Source of the DNA: JAGOPY01 sp964619555
GTDB lineage: Bacteria; Bacteroidota; Bacteroidia; Bacteroidales; JAGOPY01
Assembly: GCA_964619555.1 (NCBI GenBank)
Contig: CAZUDV010000011.1
Span: 62,001 to 126,000, forward strand
Direction of reading: 5' to 3'
DNA length: 64,000 nucleotides
The translations under genes and the position numbers were made by a program. This document shows, piece after piece, positions 45,756 through 56,043 of this stretch; within the stretch, counting starts at the first letter, position 1, and each line of letters opens with the position of its first letter. A model generated the notes under the pieces. It was given only the letters and a program-made list of their open reading frames with translations, was not told the origin of the DNA and did not search any database.

Positions 45756-48700
45756 TTAACGGATCATCACCTTCCTGGTAGCCGTTTCTCCATTTGCCGC
45801 ATCCATGATCCGGATGAAATAGATCCCTGAACCCAAGCTTTGCAGGTCGAACCGGACCGTCTCCTCATTCACGGAATAGCTTTGCACCATCTCTCCCAGG
45901 ACATTGAAAACCCTGATGTACAGGTCAAGTGTTGCCGGATTGTTCAGGTTAAAGACGCCGTCATTCGGGTTGGGATAAATATAAACCAATCCCTTGCCGT
46001 TTTCATCCAGTCCAACAGGCATGACATCGATATAATTCTCTTTCAGGAGAACATCTTCTCCGAAAATATTGTTCACTGTAAGGGTCACATCATAGGTTCC
46101 CGCCACCGGGTACCGGATGGAAGAGGGATGCTGCAGAGAGGAAGTGGCCGGTTCCCCGCCTTCGAACACCCATGACCAGGAATCGGGAGAGTTGGCCGTC
46201 AGATCGGTAAAGTCGACCGTTTCACCGGCAAAAAGTGACGTTGGAGTACCTGAGAAATCTGCTGCCGGAGCATCTCCCACCTGGATATAATCGGTTTTTT
46301 CCCTGGTAGAGGTACCCGCGGCATTGGAAATGAACAATGCCACATCATAAGTTCCGGGGGTATTGTAAGTGACCGGTGGAGGATTCTGTCCGATGTGCGA
46401 ACCGGGGGAGCCTCCGGGGAAGGTCCATATCCACTGGGTCGGGTCGCCGGTGGAGAGATCCGTGAAGTTCACGCTTCCGCCGGTGGTAACAACGGTGATA
46501 TCGGCGGTAAAATCTGCAACTGGCCAGGCGGAGCACCCTGTTCCCGGAGAAGCGAACAGGCTGTCGCCTTCGGTGTTGATGAATGCCAGCTCGATACTAA
46601 CATCCCAGTTTTCAGCCACTGAATTGTCCAGGCCCGGGTCGCAGAATGTCAGCGAAGGGCCGCTCCCGTCCGGTTCCAGCGGCCATGGGGCTTCATCGTT
46701 GAAAGTAAGGCTGTCGACGATCATATCATAACTGTTCCTGAGTTCGATGAATTCCCCGCTGTTGCTGAGGGCCCCTTCAAATTGGCGGGCCGGTAAGCCG
46801 TACGATTCCTGGAACGCAACGGAGTCTACCGCTATCAGGAAATATTCGCCGGGATTGAGGGTCAACGCCGGGAAAGTATATTCCACGCCGGCGGAGAAGT
46901 AATATCCTTCCAGGTCGACCGCCACATTGTCATTATTGAACAGCTCGATGAATTCGAGTGAATCGGTGCCCGATTCGGGCGGGTTGTACATGAGTTCGGT
47001 GATCACCAGTTGCGGGATGTAGATCGGTTCAACGATGGCGAAAATACCGCTCAGGCCTTCGGCGTCGGATTCGAAATCGGTGATCCGTATCCGGCAGTCT
47101 TCGCTTGGGGTCTGGGCGGGGGAGATATTCCACGTCCAGGTACCCGTTGCGGCCGGTATCGAGGGGTTGAGGACGGTCCAGGCCGGTGTGCCGGCGGAGG
47201 CATTGGTAGTCAGCTCGATCTTTACATTGGCCAGCGTATTGTTGGCGGTCCAGGTAATATCGTGTGCGCTGCCCTGTTCCCAGTATTCTCCGCCCAGTGG
47301 GTTGGTAACGGTGATAAAGGCGCCGATAGCATTTCCGGTGATCTCGATCTCATCCACTCCCCACCGCCGCGGATTCCCGCTGCTGAGGTACTGGAAGGCT
47401 ATGTGGACATTGGCGCCGCTGATGGCGGAAAGGTCCACATTTCCGGAATTGGTCCAGACATCTGACACGGCAGATTTCGTAAAAGCCAGGCTGGTCCAGG
47501 TGGCCAGGGTAGGATCACCACCTGTGTAATCAGTGGAGTACTTGAGCATCAGTTCCGTATCTGTATCACCGAACCTCCATTGCGTCTGGAATTCCATCAT
47601 TTCATCGGTGAAATTGTTAAGGTTGAGCGAAGGGGAGATCAGCCAGTCGTTACTGGGCTCATTTTCACCGAATCCATTCATTTGAGCGAAATAAGTTGTC
47701 TGGTAACCTCCTCCGAAGTTTACAACTGCCCAGTTTCTGTCGCTGGCTGCGCTGATAGTATCCCAGGCGCCAAAACTGTTGTCTTCAAAATCATTCCCGA
47801 TGATCTCGTATGGAGTTGTTCCCTGGGCTGAAGGCGCTGTACCGTCGGTTTTGTAATTTGCATTGGAACCGGAGTTTGTATAGGGATAGATCTTGAAGTA
47901 ATAGGTGGTCTCGCCATTCAACCTGAAAAATGTACAGGTTTGTGCGCCAAAAGCCACATTCAGGGCGCCGGTCCCATCGGAGAGGTCGGCATCGTTCGAT
48001 TCCATCGTACCGTCGATCGGTGCGGTGATATTGTCCTGTTCACTGGCCTTGACCAGATAATTACCCGGAAGTTGCGCGCCTGTGGCGTCGGTCCAGCTTA
48101 GGAGGGCGACGAGGCCGTCAATGTTGCAGGCAAAACCTGTCGGGTAATTGGTTGGTTCGGGATAAACCGTTCCGCCCATCGTCTGGCCATTGTTCAACAG
48201 TCCCGGAGTGGAAGTGGCCGGGGGTGCCCAGGTAAAACTGCTGTAACCCGTCCCGGAGCCGGTAAGTTGAAGAGAGTTGCCTGCGGCCGGGACCGGATTA
48301 TCTTCCATAACCCCTATATCTGTCGAGGTCATTCCGACTGCCGCCCCGTCAATCGCGGTAAAGGTACCTTCATAACTTAGAAATTGTCCTGATATGACTG
48401 AAGTCTGGTAGACCAGCGCCATTCCGTCAGGCTGAGTGCCTCCGGTGTTTCCGTTCTGTATGCTCCCGCCATTGAGCGTGTAATTGTAGTAATAGAATGT
48501 GTAATCCCCGGTGCTTGTTCCAGAAGTGAACAGATCGAGTGTAGTGGTGCCATAGGAGGTTCCTCCATTACCATTGTACAGTACGACGGAAAAATCTGCC
48601 AGGTTATATCCACCCGGATTTTGAATGACAACTTCGATGAATTCATCGACATCTGTACTGGTGTTGTCATAATGTATCTCATTGATCCAGGCATTCTGGG

Positions 48701-48770
48701 CAAAGCCGTTGAAATTCAACAGAAGTGACAGGAGCACAGCCATCCCAAAGGAAATGTAAGTTTTTTTCAT
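45756..48770 (-). CDS. T9SS-sorted multidomain protein with lamin-tail and PKD domains
   Basis: A 1004-residue secreted protein. Signal peptide to FAQ (25); lamin-tail-like module (WINEIHYDNTSTDVDEFIEV onward, about 27-195); fibronectin-like region (to about 330); choice-of-anchor J-like domain (NDFEDNSFGAWD onward, to about 480). Next come a Ser-Thr-rich/Kre9-like module (GGEYWEQGSAHDITW, about 487-585) and a second lamin-tail module (LVITELMYNPPESGTDSLEF, about 592-755). Two PKD domains follow (about 757-840 and 842-920), then a type A T9SS sorting tail (IYPNPNDGVFNLNN onward). No catalytic domain seen; likely a large adhesive surface protein. It shares its first module with the gene at 52533. 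Confidence 0.85.
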   Translation of the reverse strand: MKKTYISFGMAVLLSLLLNFNGFAQNAWINEIHYDNTSTDVDEFIEVVIQNPGGYNLADFSVVLYNGNGGTSYGTTTLDLFTSGTSTGDYTFYYYNYTLNGGSIQNGNTGGTQPDGMALVYQTSVISGQFLSYEGTFTAIDGAAVGMTSTDIGVMEDNPVPAAGNSLQLTGSGTGYSSFTWAPPATSTPGLLNNGQTMGGTVYPEPTNYPTGFACNIDGLVALLSWTDATGAQLPGNYLVKASEQDNITAPIDGTMESNDADLSDGTGALNVAFGAQTCTFFRLNGETTYYFKIYPYTNSGSNANYKTDGTAPSAQGTTPYEIIGNDFEDNSFGAWDTISAASDRNWAVVNFGGGYQTTYFAQMNGFGENEPSNDWLISPSLNLNNFTDEMMEFQTQWRFGDTDTELMLKYSTDYTGGDPTLATWTSLAFTKSAVSDVWTNSGNVDLSAISGANVHIAFQYLSSGNPRRWGVDEIEITGNAIGAFITVTNPLGGEYWEQGSAHDITWTANNTLANVKIELTTNASAGTPAWTVLNPSIPAATGTWTWNISPAQTPSEDCRIRITDFESDAEGLSGIFAIVEPIYIPQLVITELMYNPPESGTDSLEFIELFNNDNVAVDLEGYYFSAGVEYTFPALTLNPGEYFLIAVDSVAFQESYGLPARQFEGALSNSGEFIELRNSYDMIVDSLTFNDEAPWPLEPDGSGPSLTFCDPGLDNSVAENWDVSIELAFINTEGDSLFASPGTGCSAWPVADFTADITVVTTGGSVNFTDLSTGDPTQWIWTFPGGSPGSHIGQNPPPVTYNTPGTYDVALFISNAAGTSTREKTDYIQVGDAPAADFSGTPTSLFAGETVDFTDLTANSPDSWSWVFEGGEPATSSLQHPSSIRYPVAGTYDVTLTVNNIFGEDVLLKENYIDVMPVGLDENGKGLVYIYPNPNDGVFNLNNPATLDLYIRVFNVLGEMVQSYSVNEETVRFDLQSLGSGIYFIRIMDAANGETATRKVMIR

Positions 48771-48940
48771 GTTACAGATTATTTGATAATAAATTCATTC
48801 TCTCAGAATACGCAGGTCAAAGCGCGGATCATCACGGATTTAAATTTTGTGAAACCGGCGGATTAATCGGCGAAAATCTGTGAGAAATATCTTTACAAAG
48901 AAGCAGAAAATTTGGGAAAATTCGGTCATATTGCCTTTAT

Positions 48941-51900
48941 TTATTTGTTAACAATCAATAAAAACCGGATCGATTTAGCGGGAAATTCCATTTTTTCCAC
49001 GATCTCATTTTTTGTGTTTCCATCGATTCCGGTCCGGTAAAAGATTTTTCCTTTCTGTACCAGTTCAACCATGGCCGGCTCATCGGATGGATTATAAAGG
49101 CAAGCCAGATAACCTTTACGGTCTTCAACCGGTTTCAGGGAGACCAGGATCACATCGGAAAAGATACCAGGACTTAAATTTTGCAGTCCAGCCGGTTCGC
49201 TTTTTCCTTTGGGGGTTTTTCCGGATGGGATAATGACCAGGGGATACCGGTTCTCCATACCGAACCGTTCGGCCTCCAGGGCATCAAACTGCCGGTGGGG
49301 CTTGATAACATAGGTAAAACTCACATTACCTTCCTGGGCAGCGGCAAAATTCGTTTCCCAGTAATTGTTCATGATGTAGGAAAAGAAAGTCTGCGAGGGT
49401 GCCAGTTTTTCCCTCCAGCCGGTAACTATTTCGTCCATAGTGATCTCTCCCACTTCGAAGAGAGGCGCATCCGGGCAGGCGATGGTCACTCCGAATTCTT
49501 CATTCGAGATATCGATCCAGTTTTCCAGGGTGAGAAAATTCCGGTTGGAACCTTTTATCTGATCCTTTTCGACTTCGCATTGGGCGAAGGCCAGGTCATA
49601 TCTCATGATCCCCCCGGGAATATCGAAAGGGAAGGCCAGATGCACCCCTTCCGGTTCATATACCGCGTTTTTATCGATATGGTTCGTGATATAGATCTCC
49701 TCCAGCCCGTTGATGAGCTCTATTTCGGTCTCCATGATCCGGCATCCGGGCGGTCGTGAAAGGATCCTCAGAGAGTTGACAACAGGCCCTTCTTCCCCTT
49801 TCATGATCCGGATCTTATCCGTTGTCGCCGGATCCGCCGGATTCCTGCCTTCGACATACAAAAACAGGTTCAGCCCTGCCCAGGTATGGGCATCAGCCAG
49901 GTTTAGCCCGGTTTCCCTCCAGGTAAGTTGCCGGATAGCTCCTGTGGTTTCATCGATCCGGAGTTCAAAGTCCTGGTTGCTCAGAACAGGCACCGGCGCA
50001 CCTTCATCGGGTAACCGGAAGAGCTTTTTTCCAGTTTCCGCTGAGAATCTCAGCGAACCCAAAGGCGGGACATCCCGAACAAGGAAGACCAGCTGACCGT
50101 CGCCGGTCACCTGCACCGGCACGATATTTCCCCCGGGATCCCTGATCACCGGCATGAGCGGAAGAACATCGACGGGTAATCCGACCAGTCCGCTTCGGTA
50201 CCAGGAACAGGTATTGATCACTTCAAAGGCTTGCAATGGGAAATCCTCAGGCAACACTTCCGGCATCGATTCCTGAAAAAGGCGGGAGCTCTGGTCATGC
50301 GCTTTTCGCGCAAAATCCGCCTTGATCTTCCATTGCGACTGAGTAAAATCCGATTCCGGTTCGCTGATGGAGTTCCATGAACCCCAGGTATGTTCATCGA
50401 ACAACAATACGTTCATCCAGGCTTTCCGGAAATCCTCTTCAGGATAATTGTCTTCATCCATGATACTCCTTAAGATCTGTGCCTGGTTGAGCCGGGCGGC
50501 GCTGGCCCGGTTCAGTATGGTCTCGCGGGCGGTGGAATAGGCGCCGTCTTCCCAGTATGCCGTAAAGTCTCCGCTGATTTCCGGCAACGATTCCCCGTAC
50601 TTCTCTTCGAACTGTCGGAATGCTTCTCCAACGGTTGAGATCTGGATTTTCGGGGTGACGTACTTTTCGTTCCAGGCTTTGACGCTTTCCGGCAGGTATT
50701 CATCCACTGGCCCGTTATCCGATCCGATGGTATACCGGAGCATCACGATGTCGTAGGGATAATCCTGGTCGGCCAGTTCATTCATGTAATCGAGGATGAG
50801 GTCTTCCTGCAGCCTCTTTCGTATCTTTTTGTAATCCAGCCCCGTATGGAAGAAAGAGTAACCTTTGCCATGGATCCAGCAAAGGACTTTTTCTTCACCG
50901 GAAGGGGAAACCCAGTAAAATGGCCGGTCGCCCCATTCTTTTATGGTCCCGCCGATACGATGGCCGGAGTTGGTTCCCAGAGAGAGGTATTTAACGCCGC
51001 TGAGCGACAGTGCCGGCACCAGTCCCCACGACCACCCGGGGATATCGGTGATCATGGCCGAGGTGAGCGGCACGACGCATTCGCCGGCAACCCGCCTGGC
51101 CGGTTCCATCAGCCAGAGCAGTTCTTCCGATTCACACAGCGAAACCAGTTCATTGCCGTAAAGCCCGTGCAGCTCGATCCAGCCGTTCCGGACCGCTTCC
51201 ATAAATTCGTTTTTCTCCGCAGGAGTGGCTTGATTTAGGTAAGAAGCCAAGGCCCACATCACTTCCGTGTTCCACCTGAACCGTGATCCTTCTGGGTAGT
51301 CCTGCGTTTCCTTTGCAAGCCGGATGGCGTCCTCCAGGTTTTTCCATTGCATCATTTCAACTTCATCCTGCACATGGGTGTAACCGATATCGTTGTGAGA
51401 GTGATGCAGGAGGCAGATGGTCCGGTGGGGGACAGGCCTGAGGGTGAAGATGGTGTCGCACAATACCCGGGTTCCGGCCGTGATTTTGACCGGAATAACC
51501 GTATCGTTCCTGATTTCCGGCACGGGTATACCGAGGGATTGGTAGCCGAACCCGATTGTCCGCCGGAAATCCTGTCCGGCAACCCTGATCAGGGCATCTA
51601 CCGGCTCCCCGTAGTGAAGGATGGTGGTCCGGAGGAGCTGCCTGTTGCCCTGTTCCGTGCGTTCAACGGCATTTTCCGCAGTCAGTCTGACGGCATTCTT
51701 GGTTTCGTAACGGAACACCATGAACCAGGTTCTGCTCCCGGCCGATTCCCCGGTAACTTTAATCCGCACAGGGACCTGTTCCTGCAGCATTTTTTCAGGC
51801 AGGTACATTGACATATAGCCCATAAAGTCGCCGTACTTATCCACCTCGCTCACTTTAAACACCAGCTTCGAGCCTTCCGGCCCGTTCCATTCCAGTTCTT

Positions 51901-52258
51901 TGTCGAGCGTATCGAGAGGGGAAGAGATGGTAAACAGGTGGCGATCGTTAACGAATACTTTCCATGAGTGCGGGTCCTGCGGGTTTACGTCGATGCCGGC
52001 GAGGAGGAGGTAAGGGACCCTTGGAGGGTTATAACCCTTGGAGGGTGTCCGGGCGACCCACTCGATATACCTCGTCGAATCCTCCGACCGCACCAGCAGC
52101 GACGTTCCGGCATCGGGCTGGGGAGAGTGATATTCTAAATCTTCTCCTGCTATTTTTACATGGTAACCACTTGTGAAATTTTGACTAAATGCCGGAAATC
52201 CTATTAGAATAGAAATAAATAGGATAGGCCTTAAAATATTTCTCGTATCGGGTTGCAT
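48941..52258 (-). CDS. Glycoside hydrolase family 38-like alpha-mannosidase
   Basis: A 1105-residue exported enzyme. Signal peptide to FSQ (26); beta-rich N-terminal region to about 275; GH38-like catalytic domain from 280. The zinc site begins with HSHNDIGYTH (His286, His288, Asp290). The likely nucleophile/zinc aspartate is Asp405 in ITDIPGWSWG, and LFDEHTWGSWNS supplies a further zinc histidine. The rest (about 690-1105) is the beta-sandwich half typical of GH38. The motif spacing departs from classical alpha-mannosidases (HSHLDPGW, QIDPFGHS), so substrate may differ. It lies between two T9SS-protein genes but has no T9SS tail. Divergent from the gene at 52533. Confidence 0.8.
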   Translation of the reverse strand: MQPDTRNILRPILFISILIGFPAFSQNFTSGYHVKIAGEDLEYHSPQPDAGTSLLVRSEDSTRYIEWVARTPSKGYNPPRVPYLLLAGIDVNPQDPHSWKVFVNDRHLFTISSPLDTLDKELEWNGPEGSKLVFKVSEVDKYGDFMGYMSMYLPEKMLQEQVPVRIKVTGESAGSRTWFMVFRYETKNAVRLTAENAVERTEQGNRQLLRTTILHYGEPVDALIRVAGQDFRRTIGFGYQSLGIPVPEIRNDTVIPVKITAGTRVLCDTIFTLRPVPHRTICLLHHSHNDIGYTHVQDEVEMMQWKNLEDAIRLAKETQDYPEGSRFRWNTEVMWALASYLNQATPAEKNEFMEAVRNGWIELHGLYGNELVSLCESEELLWLMEPARRVAGECVVPLTSAMITDIPGWSWGLVPALSLSGVKYLSLGTNSGHRIGGTIKEWGDRPFYWVSPSGEEKVLCWIHGKGYSFFHTGLDYKKIRKRLQEDLILDYMNELADQDYPYDIVMLRYTIGSDNGPVDEYLPESVKAWNEKYVTPKIQISTVGEAFRQFEEKYGESLPEISGDFTAYWEDGAYSTARETILNRASAARLNQAQILRSIMDEDNYPEEDFRKAWMNVLLFDEHTWGSWNSISEPESDFTQSQWKIKADFARKAHDQSSRLFQESMPEVLPEDFPLQAFEVINTCSWYRSGLVGLPVDVLPLMPVIRDPGGNIVPVQVTGDGQLVFLVRDVPPLGSLRFSAETGKKLFRLPDEGAPVPVLSNQDFELRIDETTGAIRQLTWRETGLNLADAHTWAGLNLFLYVEGRNPADPATTDKIRIMKGEEGPVVNSLRILSRPPGCRIMETEIELINGLEEIYITNHIDKNAVYEPEGVHLAFPFDIPGGIMRYDLAFAQCEVEKDQIKGSNRNFLTLENWIDISNEEFGVTIACPDAPLFEVGEITMDEIVTGWREKLAPSQTFFSYIMNNYWETNFAAAQEGNVSFTYVIKPHRQFDALEAERFGMENRYPLVIIPSGKTPKGKSEPAGLQNLSPGIFSDVILVSLKPVEDRKGYLACLYNPSDEPAMVELVQKGKIFYRTGIDGNTKNEIVEKMEFPAKSIRFLLIVNK

Positions 52259-52414
52259 TGGCCTTCTTAATTATGGATATTGATTTTTATACCCTTTCGC
52301 TCATTTCAAATGTAGGAATAATTTATCCTTCAGTTTAGCAAGCATGTAAGTTTGTTAACTGTTATGAAATTATTAACAAGCTTTTTTTTAAGCTGTTTTT
52401 CCATCGAGGATCAT

Positions 52415-52422
52415 TATTTTTG
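52415..52422 (+). promoter_or_regulatory. -7 box upstream of the 52533 gene
   Basis: TATTTTTG matches TAnnTTTG, about 110 bases before the ATG at 52533; the -33 region (GCTG) is only a partial match. The 274-base intergenic stretch to the divergent GH38 gene is very AT-rich and otherwise empty. Confidence 0.4.
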
Positions 52423-52532
52423 TAGCTTTATAGATTATGCAATGTAATAGCATGGTATTTTTCTTTTTTTAGTAGTACTGGTACTTAAAAAGTTATTCTT
52501 TATTAACATATAATCAAATAAATAGAAATGAT

Positions 52533-55500
52533 ATGAAGCGTTTTTACACAAGTTTAACTTTGTTTATGTTTCTGATATTTTTCACTCACCAGAGTGGTTT
52601 TTCTCAGAATGCCTGGATCAATGAGATCCATTATGACAATGCTTCTGGCGATGTTAATGAATTCATCGAAGTGGTCGTAGAGAATCCAGGAAGTTATGAC
52701 CTTTCCCTATTACAAGTGATTTTACATAATGGAAGTGGTGGAGCTTCCTATAACACCAAGAATTTGACCGAATTTACTGTAGGTGCGACAGTAGGAAATT
52801 TCACAATATATCATTTTATCTATCCTACAGATGGTATTCAAAATGGCGCACCTGATGGAATGGCTTTAGTGTATTCCGGCTCAGTCATTGCAGGTCAATT
52901 CCTTAGCTATGAAGGTGCTTTCACAGCTGTTGGTGGCCCAGCCAATGGATTATTGTCAACGGATATTGGAGTGTCGGAGGGTGGTACAACTCCTATTGGT
53001 TTTTCACTGCAATTGTCAGGCACTGGTACACTTTATAGTAGTTTCACATGGCAAAGTCCAGCGGATGATACCCCCGGTCAACTCAACAATGGACAAACAC
53101 TGGGTGCTCCGACAACTCCGGTACTTACCGCCGTGCCCCTTGAATTATCCGGCTTCACCTATACCCTGGGCATTGGACCTTCTGCCTCACAGTCCTATTC
53201 CATCAGCGGGAGCAATCTGACCCCTGCTTCGGGAAATATCAGCGTTACCGGCAGCACCAATTATGAAGTATCGACCGATAACCTGACATTCAATACCTCA
53301 GCAACCTTGCCCTATACGGGCGGGACCCTCGGCGCAACAACCATTTACGTGCGGCTCAAGGCCGGCCTGGGATATGGGGATTATAACGGGGAGATCATCG
53401 CCAATGCAGGGGGTGGAGCCACTACGGTCAATGTCACCTGCAATGGGACCGTTCCTTACCCCGAACCGTCCAATCATGTCACCAATTTCCTCGCCGGTAC
53501 ACCCACCTCCCTGACGATTCCTCTGACCTGGACCGATGCGACGGGAGCCATTATTCCGACCGGCTACCTGGTTAAAGCCGGCACTACCGGATATGGCAAC
53601 ATAACGGCCCCGGTGGATTTCGTGCCGGAAACCGATGGGACCCTGGTCAAAAATGTTGCTGCAGGCGTAGGTGCCGTTAATTTTACCGGGCTGGTCCCAG
53701 GACAGCTTTATTACTTTAAAATCTGGCCTTATACCAATTCGGGAGCATTTATCGATTATAAAACCGATGGAACCGTTCCCCAGCAGGATGCATCCACCGA
53801 TATGCTGTATTTCCGGTCAGTAGCGTCCGGCGCCTGGAATGCGGCGGCCACCTGGGAGATCTCCGTCGATGACATTACCTATGTTCCTGCCACCACTGAA
53901 ATTCCGATCTATGGCAATTCCGATGTGACCATCCGGAACGGACATACGGTAACGGTCCCGACAGGTACTTATAATAATGCCGCCGAAGATCTTACCGTCG
54001 AATCGGGTGCCACTCTCTATGCCAACAGTTCCAGCAGTTCCTGCTTCGTCTATATCTATGGAGATATCCTGAATGACGGGACAATAGGTGGCGCCAGTGA
54101 CGTAATCGGTTTCGATATCGAAGGCGCCAGTTGCACCCTGAGCGGCTCCGGAACATTCATCGCTTCGCGTATGGCAAAATTTACCACGGCAAATGCAACG
54201 ACGGATTTCCATATCAACCAGGATCTGACGCTGACATATACGCATGCTACAAATGCTGCCCTGTACAACAACCAGTCGGGTTCAACCGTGTTCAACATTA
54301 TTCTCGGTGCCGGCAAACGACTGACGGTGCCAAATGCAAGAATCAACCTGAACGGATGCACCTTGACTCTCAAGTCAGATGTTACCGGGACCGCATCCCT
54401 GATCCCACAGCTGGTAACGAATGCCACTGCATCAAACCTTTTCGTCGAGCGTTACATCAGCGCCTGGACCGACGATGCCCACGGCTGGCACCTGCTCTCC
54501 TCGCCGGTGGAATCCCAGGCTGTTGACCCGAACTTCACCGACCCGACTGCAGCCGATTACGATTTTTACATGTGGGGTGAAACCACCAACGAATGGCTCA
54601 ACCAGAAGGTCGGAGCCAACAACATCACCAGCTTTGTGCCCGGAACCGGTTACCTGGTGGCATATGCGGCCACTTCTACCAAACAGTTTGCCGGCGCACT
54701 TAACACGGCTGATGTCACTGCCGGCAACCTGACTCTCACGCCGGCCTCGTATTACAGCGGATGGAACCTGGTGGGCAACCCGTTCCCCAGCGCCGTCAAA
54801 TGGAACGACGGCGTGAACTGGACCGTACCCCCTGAGATCGCGGCTATTGCCAAAGTTTGGGACGAACCGTCCGCTGCGTATGTGGATATTGCCGCCAATG
54901 GCATGATCCCTGCCATGAACGGCTTCATGGTGCACGTGGAGTCCGGCTCCCCGGCCTCGCTCACCATCCCTGCCGCCGCCCGCGTGCACGACGCCACCCC
55001 ATGGTACAAATCCGGCGAAAATCAGCTCGTGCTGATGGCTTATGACCGGACCGGCAACACCGCCCAGCAGCTGGTGGTCGGATCGGACCCCATGGCTACC
55101 GAAGGCTATGACGCCGGATTCGACTCCCGCTTCCTGGCCGGTTATGCCCCGCAGTTCTACAGCCTCGCCGGCGACAACATGCTTTCCACCAATACGCTCC
55201 CGGAAATCGGCGTCAATACCGTTATCGAACTGGGATTTGTGAAGAACCAGGCCTCGGAATTCAGTATCGGGCTGGCCCCGGAAAGCCTGATGCAAGGCGC
55301 TACCATTTATCTGACCGATACAAAGACCGGCGCCGTGACCGAACTGCGTGAGGGCGTAGAATATACGTTCACTTCCGCGGAAGGCGATGAGGCCAACCGG
55401 TTCCTGCTCCACTTCGGACCGCTCGGAATCGACGATCCGGCGGCTGATCAGCATTTCAACATTTTCGCCCATTCCGGAAACATTTACATCCAGTCGCAGC

Positions 55501-55679
55501 AGCCTGCCAAAGCAGAGGTGATGGTTACCAACCTGCAGGGACAGATGGTACTTGGCGGCCAGGCCGGAGGCAACAGCCTTACGGTGCTGAATGCCCGGTC
55601 GCTGCCTGCCGGTATTTATTTTGTCATGGTCACAGGCACCGACTCGAGGGTGGGCCGGAAGGTCATGCTGGGCAGATAA
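52533..55679 (+). CDS. T9SS-sorted protein with lamin-tail-like N-terminal module
   Basis: A 1048-residue secreted protein. Signal peptide to FSQ (25). The lamin-tail-like module (WINEIHYDNASGDVNEFIEV onward, about 27-195) is clearly homologous to that of the gene at 45756. Then come a DUF-type beta module with SISGSNLTPASGNISV (about 205-310), a fibronectin-like stretch to about 425, and low-complexity beta regions. The C-terminal part has QLVVGSDPMATEGYDAGFDSRF and a type A T9SS tail (HFNIFAHSGNIYIQSQQPAK onward). Codon and base use change along the gene: the first 600 bases are AT-rich, the last 1,200 GC-rich, suggesting a mosaic origin. Confidence 0.85.
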   Translation: MKRFYTSLTLFMFLIFFTHQSGFSQNAWINEIHYDNASGDVNEFIEVVVENPGSYDLSLLQVILHNGSGGASYNTKNLTEFTVGATVGNFTIYHFIYPTDGIQNGAPDGMALVYSGSVIAGQFLSYEGAFTAVGGPANGLLSTDIGVSEGGTTPIGFSLQLSGTGTLYSSFTWQSPADDTPGQLNNGQTLGAPTTPVLTAVPLELSGFTYTLGIGPSASQSYSISGSNLTPASGNISVTGSTNYEVSTDNLTFNTSATLPYTGGTLGATTIYVRLKAGLGYGDYNGEIIANAGGGATTVNVTCNGTVPYPEPSNHVTNFLAGTPTSLTIPLTWTDATGAIIPTGYLVKAGTTGYGNITAPVDFVPETDGTLVKNVAAGVGAVNFTGLVPGQLYYFKIWPYTNSGAFIDYKTDGTVPQQDASTDMLYFRSVASGAWNAAATWEISVDDITYVPATTEIPIYGNSDVTIRNGHTVTVPTGTYNNAAEDLTVESGATLYANSSSSSCFVYIYGDILNDGTIGGASDVIGFDIEGASCTLSGSGTFIASRMAKFTTANATTDFHINQDLTLTYTHATNAALYNNQSGSTVFNIILGAGKRLTVPNARINLNGCTLTLKSDVTGTASLIPQLVTNATASNLFVERYISAWTDDAHGWHLLSSPVESQAVDPNFTDPTAADYDFYMWGETTNEWLNQKVGANNITSFVPGTGYLVAYAATSTKQFAGALNTADVTAGNLTLTPASYYSGWNLVGNPFPSAVKWNDGVNWTVPPEIAAIAKVWDEPSAAYVDIAANGMIPAMNGFMVHVESGSPASLTIPAAARVHDATPWYKSGENQLVLMAYDRTGNTAQQLVVGSDPMATEGYDAGFDSRFLAGYAPQFYSLAGDNMLSTNTLPEIGVNTVIELGFVKNQASEFSIGLAPESLMQGATIYLTDTKTGAVTELREGVEYTFTSAEGDEANRFLLHFGPLGIDDPAADQHFNIFAHSGNIYIQSQQPAKAEVMVTNLQGQMVLGGQAGGNSLTVLNARSLPAGIYFVMVTGTDSRVGRKVMLGR

Positions 55680-55724
55680 CAGGGAATGATAACGGATTTG
55701 ATAATCAAAGAAAAAAGACATACT

Positions 55725-55964
55725 ATGAAAAACAGGATCAAGATACTGGTAATAGGGATCACATTCGGGTTATTAATCGGGACCGGAGCGGTCAGTTATG
55801 CACAGCCCGGTCCGCCGCCTCCGCCCGAAGGGCATGGAGGCACGGGCAATTCTTCCCCTGGCGGGATGGCGCCGGTCGGCAGCGGCCTTGCCATTTTGAT
55901 AGGGCTCGGAGCGGCCTATGGCGCCCGAAAGCTGGGCAGTACTTGGAAGAAGATCGACGAATAG
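55725..55964 (+). CDS. Small secreted proline/glycine-rich protein
   Basis: A 79-residue protein starting at ATG 55725 (MKNRIKILVIGITFGLLIGT). It has a signal peptide ending SYAQ, a short PGPPPPPEGHGGTGNSSPGG linker, and one membrane helix (GLAILIGLGAAYGARKL). Such small PID-CTERM-like proteins commonly follow T9SS-sorted protein genes in this phylum. It lies 45 bases after the T9SS gene and is probably co-transcribed; role unknown. Confidence 0.7.
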   Translation: MKNRIKILVIGITFGLLIGTGAVSYAQPGPPPPPEGHGGTGNSSPGGMAPVGSGLAILIGLGAAYGARKLGSTWKKIDE

Positions 55965-55994
55965 CAGGTATTCGTTTATTCGAGATATACCTTA

Positions 55995-56031
55995 CCTCGC
56001 TGGCCATTTGTACTGCCGGCGGGGTTTTTTT
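55995..56031 (+). terminator. Terminator after the small secreted protein gene
   Basis: CCTCGCTGGC (55995-56004) pairs with GCCGGCGGGG (56015-56024) with two G-U pairs, followed by seven T. It lies 30 bases after the stop and insulates ssrA. Confidence 0.8.
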
Positions 56032-56043
56032 GTAAAATTTTAC

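Noticed and set aside
54432..55721. 429-residue leftward open frame opposite the T9SS gene
   Set aside because: It lies entirely in a GC-rich part of a well-supported gene on the other strand and has no domain-like features; typical antisense artefact.
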